Shown here: piece by piece, positions 59,539 through 61,471 of the stretch
Position numbering within the stretch: the stretch's first letter is position 1
Layout: each line of letters opens with the position of its first letter
Origin: JAGWRA01 sp035534615
GTDB lineage: Bacteria; Acidobacteriota; Vicinamibacteria; Vicinamibacterales; CAVVIG01
Length of the DNA: 61,471 nt
Direction: 5' to 3'
Assembly (NCBI GenBank): GCA_035534615.1
Contig: DATLRO010000052.1
Location: 1 to 61,471 of the forward strand
Made by a program: the position numbers and the translations under genes
Notes under the pieces: model-generated
The model's input: only the letters and a program-made list of their open reading frames with translations
The model's database searches: none
Told to the model about the DNA's origin: nothing

Positions 59539-60764
59539 ACCTGCAACCCCTTATCTGTCAGCGAGTTCTGCTCTGATTCTTCGGCTGGTTTCTTGTCGGC
59601 GGGAGCGGTCTGACCGGCCGAACTTGAAGAAATCTGGAAACTCTTGCCATCTTCCAGCTTCCTCGCGGCGCTCTGGAGGGATTCGAGCGTCTGGGTGTCG
59701 TAGCGTTCCGTCGTGATGATTGAGGCGTGCCCGAGCAGGTCTCGAACCTGCGCGAGCGGAACACCACGCTCGACGAGCCGGGACGCATATTCGTGCCGGA
59801 GGTCATGCCAGCGCAGCCCAGAGATTCCAGCCGCCTTGAGAGTCGCCAGCCAAGCCTTGCGGAAGTGAAGGATCGGCTCGCCGGCCGGGTTGCTGAAGAC
59901 GACCGCTGTCTCTGGCTTGTCTTCACCGTCTGCATCGATCCGCTGGAAGTCGAGCACGCTTTTCAACCGGACCGTCCCAATCGGCACCAGACGCGTCTTC
60001 CCGCTCTTCGTGGTGCCGCCCCGCAGCACGATCAACTGCCGATCCCGGTCGATGTCGCAGAATCGGAGCGCCAACATTTCCCCTTTCCGCATGCCGGTGT
60101 CGAGCGCCGCGATAATCATCGGCCGGAGATAATCGGCCGCCGCGGCCAGCAATCGCGTCTCTTCGTCGGGTGAGAGCCTGCAGCGCCGCTTGTTGTCCTC
60201 CCGCTCCAGCCGAATCAGCGGTTCGCTCCCGCGCCGGAACGGTGTCCGGTCGAGATGTTCCCGCCCGACCGCCCAGTTGAACATATGCCGCAAAAGGGCG
60301 ATCTGCCGGTTGATCGAGGCCGGTGCCAGCCGGCGATCCTCCTGTCGATTCACCGTGCGCGGCTTTTTCAGGTCCGCGATGTAGTCTTCGATGTCGGCCG
60401 TCTTGATGTCGGTCAGCAGCCGATCCCCGAAGTGCGCCCGCAGCGGCTTCAGCCGCCAATCGATCGTGCCGGCTGTCCGCAGGCCCTTCGCCTTGACGTA
60501 GCGCTCGACATAGGTCTCCGAGAACGCCTGAAACGTCAGCGGCTCGCCGGACGCGGTCTGCCCGAGGCCCCGCCGGTTGAACGTGCGTTCCCGGACGGCC
60601 CGCCGCAGGTCATCGAGCGCCCCATCGGCTTCCTGCTTCGTCTCAATCGCCCGGTTCGTCCACTTCGGCAGACTCACCCGCACGCCGCGGTAGCTGCCCC
60701 ACCACGGATGGCCGCACCGGTCCCGAGCCCGTCCCCGGTGGTCACAGAGCTTGTATAGGCCCAT
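59475..60764 (-). CDS. int: Tyrosine-type integrase
   Basis: This 429-residue site-specific recombinase has its catalytic residues in order: Arg at about 226 (TGMRKGE), Lys at about 253 (TTKSGKTR), His and Arg at about 320 and 323 (RWHDLRHEYA), His at about 346 (LGHASI) and Tyr at about 355 (TTERYDT). An N-terminal SAM-like core-binding domain is at about 77-175. The final 20 residues (GPPGDRTRDTVIKSHVLYH region) and the stop codon are antisense to tRNA-Lys, the usual mark of insertion into that tRNA. Confidence 0.95.
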   Translation of the reverse strand: MGLYKLCDHRGRARDRCGHPWWGSYRGVRVSLPKWTNRAIETKQEADGALDDLRRAVRERTFNRRGLGQTASGEPLTFQAFSETYVERYVKAKGLRTAGTIDWRLKPLRAHFGDRLLTDIKTADIEDYIADLKKPRTVNRQEDRRLAPASINRQIALLRHMFNWAVGREHLDRTPFRRGSEPLIRLEREDNKRRCRLSPDEETRLLAAAADYLRPMIIAALDTGMRKGEMLALRFCDIDRDRQLIVLRGGTTKSGKTRLVPIGTVRLKSVLDFQRIDADGEDKPETAVVFSNPAGEPILHFRKAWLATLKAAGISGLRWHDLRHEYASRLVERGVPLAQVRDLLGHASIITTERYDTQTLESLQSAARKLEDGKSFQISSSSAGQTAPADKKPAEESEQNSLTDKGLQVGGPPGDRTRDTVIKSHVLYH

Positions 60765-60978
60765 TCAGTTTCGCCCCTTTCTTTCCGGTTCTTGGCCGGG
60801 TCGATCGTTCAATGTAGGCCAGCAGGATGGCCGCCATCGGTGGGATACGGCGTTGATCCGTCTCCCACCGGGCGACCGTGTTCCACGTCACGCCCATCTG
60901 TTGGGCTAGCTGCGCTTGCGTCAGCCCGAGCTTGGCGCGCCGCTCCTTCAGTTCACGCGCGGATATCGACCTTGCCAT
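60742..60978 (-). CDS. XRE-type helix-turn-helix protein
   Basis: This 78-residue DNA-binding protein has a helix-turn-helix at about 10-60 (RAKLGLTQAQLAQQMGVTW then WETDQRRIPPMAAILLAYIE) and a basic tail. It probably represses the island's integrase or replication genes. The ATG at 60978 is chosen over a TTG at 60984. Its end overlaps the start of int by 23 bases. Confidence 0.85.
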   Translation of the reverse strand: MARSISARELKERRAKLGLTQAQLAQQMGVTWNTVARWETDQRRIPPMAAILLAYIERSTRPRTGKKGAKLNGPIQAL

Positions 60979-60992
60979 AGGCAATAGCGACC

Positions 60993-61208
60993 TTACGCCT
61001 GACTCCCTGCCGGGTCAAGGCGAATCGGCCTCCGCGCATGCCGTTCCAGCCAGCCATCGACCCATTCCGCCCGAAGCCGAATCGCTCGTCGGCCGCCGAT
61101 CCGCGCGTGTTGCAGTTCGCCCCGTTCGCAGGCGGTGTAAATCGTGTCCCGGCTCACGCCTGAATAGTCGGCCGCGTCTGCAACCGTCAGCCAGATCCTC
61201 TCGTTCAT
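60993..61208 (-). CDS. Excisionase-like helix-turn-helix protein
   Basis: This 71-residue protein has the HTH_17 pattern WLTVADAADYSGVSRDTIYT followed by GELQHARIGGRRAIRLRAEW. Such proteins act as recombination directionality factors or excisionases. Its position just upstream of int supports this. The start overlaps the upstream gene as ATGA. Confidence 0.85.
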   Translation of the reverse strand: MNERIWLTVADAADYSGVSRDTIYTACERGELQHARIGGRRAIRLRAEWVDGWLERHARRPIRLDPAGSQA

Positions 61209-61465
61209 CTCTCAGCCCTCCGCTCAGGCAAAATCACCGTTTTCAAGCTGTCTATCGCACGTTCCACGGCTCGGAACCCATCCTCGATCCGCTCTCGACG
61301 TGCCGCCCGCTTCGCCCGCAGCCGGCAGCGGTCCGAACAGAAGCCATTCCGCCGTCGCCCTCGGATCGTGCCGCCACAGGTTCGGCAGAATGCCCCCGAG
61401 AAAGCCGACGTTCGGCCCTCAGGGGCGCGATCGACATCGGGAACGACATCTACATCATCGGACAC
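61205..61465 (-). CDS. Small zinc-finger-like island protein
   Basis: This 86-residue protein has a likely C4 zinc-binding site: CRTCGGTIRGRRRNGF followed by CSDRC, then a basic helix (RLRAKRAARRERI). The GTG at 61465 is close to the window edge, so the true start may lie beyond it. The function in the mobile element is unknown. Confidence 0.65.
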   Translation of the reverse strand: MSDDVDVVPDVDRAPEGRTSAFSGAFCRTCGGTIRGRRRNGFCSDRCRLRAKRAARRERIEDGFRAVERAIDSLKTVILPERRAER

Positions 61466-61471
61466 GCTAAT

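Overview
The window is about 61.5 kb of chromosome with GC near 70 percent, densely packed and mostly housekeeping. It looks Gram-negative: there is an MsbA-like ABC exporter, lipoprotein signals and periplasmic enzymes. The acidobacterial VWFA-related secreted protein, the bactofilin, the DUF2911 lipoprotein and the GC content suggest Acidobacteriota, perhaps a Vicinamibacteria-like lineage. That placement is inference; no rRNA gene is present.

Layout. Positions 1-509 are visibly lower in GC and hold the 5' part of a secreted-protein gene next to the 3' end of tRNA-Pro(GGG), probably the edge of a foreign island. From 618 to 3134 are a MerR regulator, the GTPase Der and an HU-type protein with a strong promoter; an M50 protease follows. 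A minus-strand run from 15279 down to 4305 carries ugd, galE, a GT2 glycosyltransferase, an MsbA-like exporter, yicC, gmk, coaBC, a family 4 uracil-DNA glycosylase and priA. Divergent from it (15452-23499) is a glycan cluster: four GT4 and one GT2 glycosyltransferases, a WbaP-type initiating transferase and a UDP-glucuronate decarboxylase. With ugd, the cluster can convert UDP-glucose to UDP-glucuronate and UDP-xylose.

From 23.7 to 41.5 kb are ettA, dinB, tam, a small protein gene, then a minus-strand operon hflX - TPR/SLH lipoprotein - pgsA - double cyclophilin - two AcvB/VirJ-like hydrolases, followed by tsaC, class II FBPase, an acyl-CoA dehydrogenase, a SAM hydrolase, a methyltransferase-like protein and bactofilin. 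A divergent promoter region leads to iscS and mnmA. From 41.5 to 51 kb are trxB, trxA, glgA, an FdhE-like protein, a D-Ala-D-Ala peptidase, a VWFA-related protein and an uncharacterised two-gene unit (a possible PD-(D/E)XK-like protein with a histone-like tail plus a basic coiled-coil protein). From 51.2 to 59 kb are a response regulator leading hemE-hemH-hemG/Y, arginase, a second response regulator, a DUF2911 lipoprotein and a hybrid histidine kinase. The right end (59464-61471) is a genomic island inserted in tRNA-Lys(TTT), with an integrase whose last codons are antisense tRNA.

The most unusual signals are non-coding. Degenerate 7-bp tandem arrays sit at gene 3' ends and have contributed the C-termini of two proteins. 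There is a large 8-bp-unit inverted repeat at 23.5-23.7 kb. Several genes have a -10 box only 6-9 nt from the start codon, suggesting leaderless mRNAs. The strongest functional hypothesis is that the pgsA / AcvB-VirJ pair forms a phospholipid-remodelling unit.
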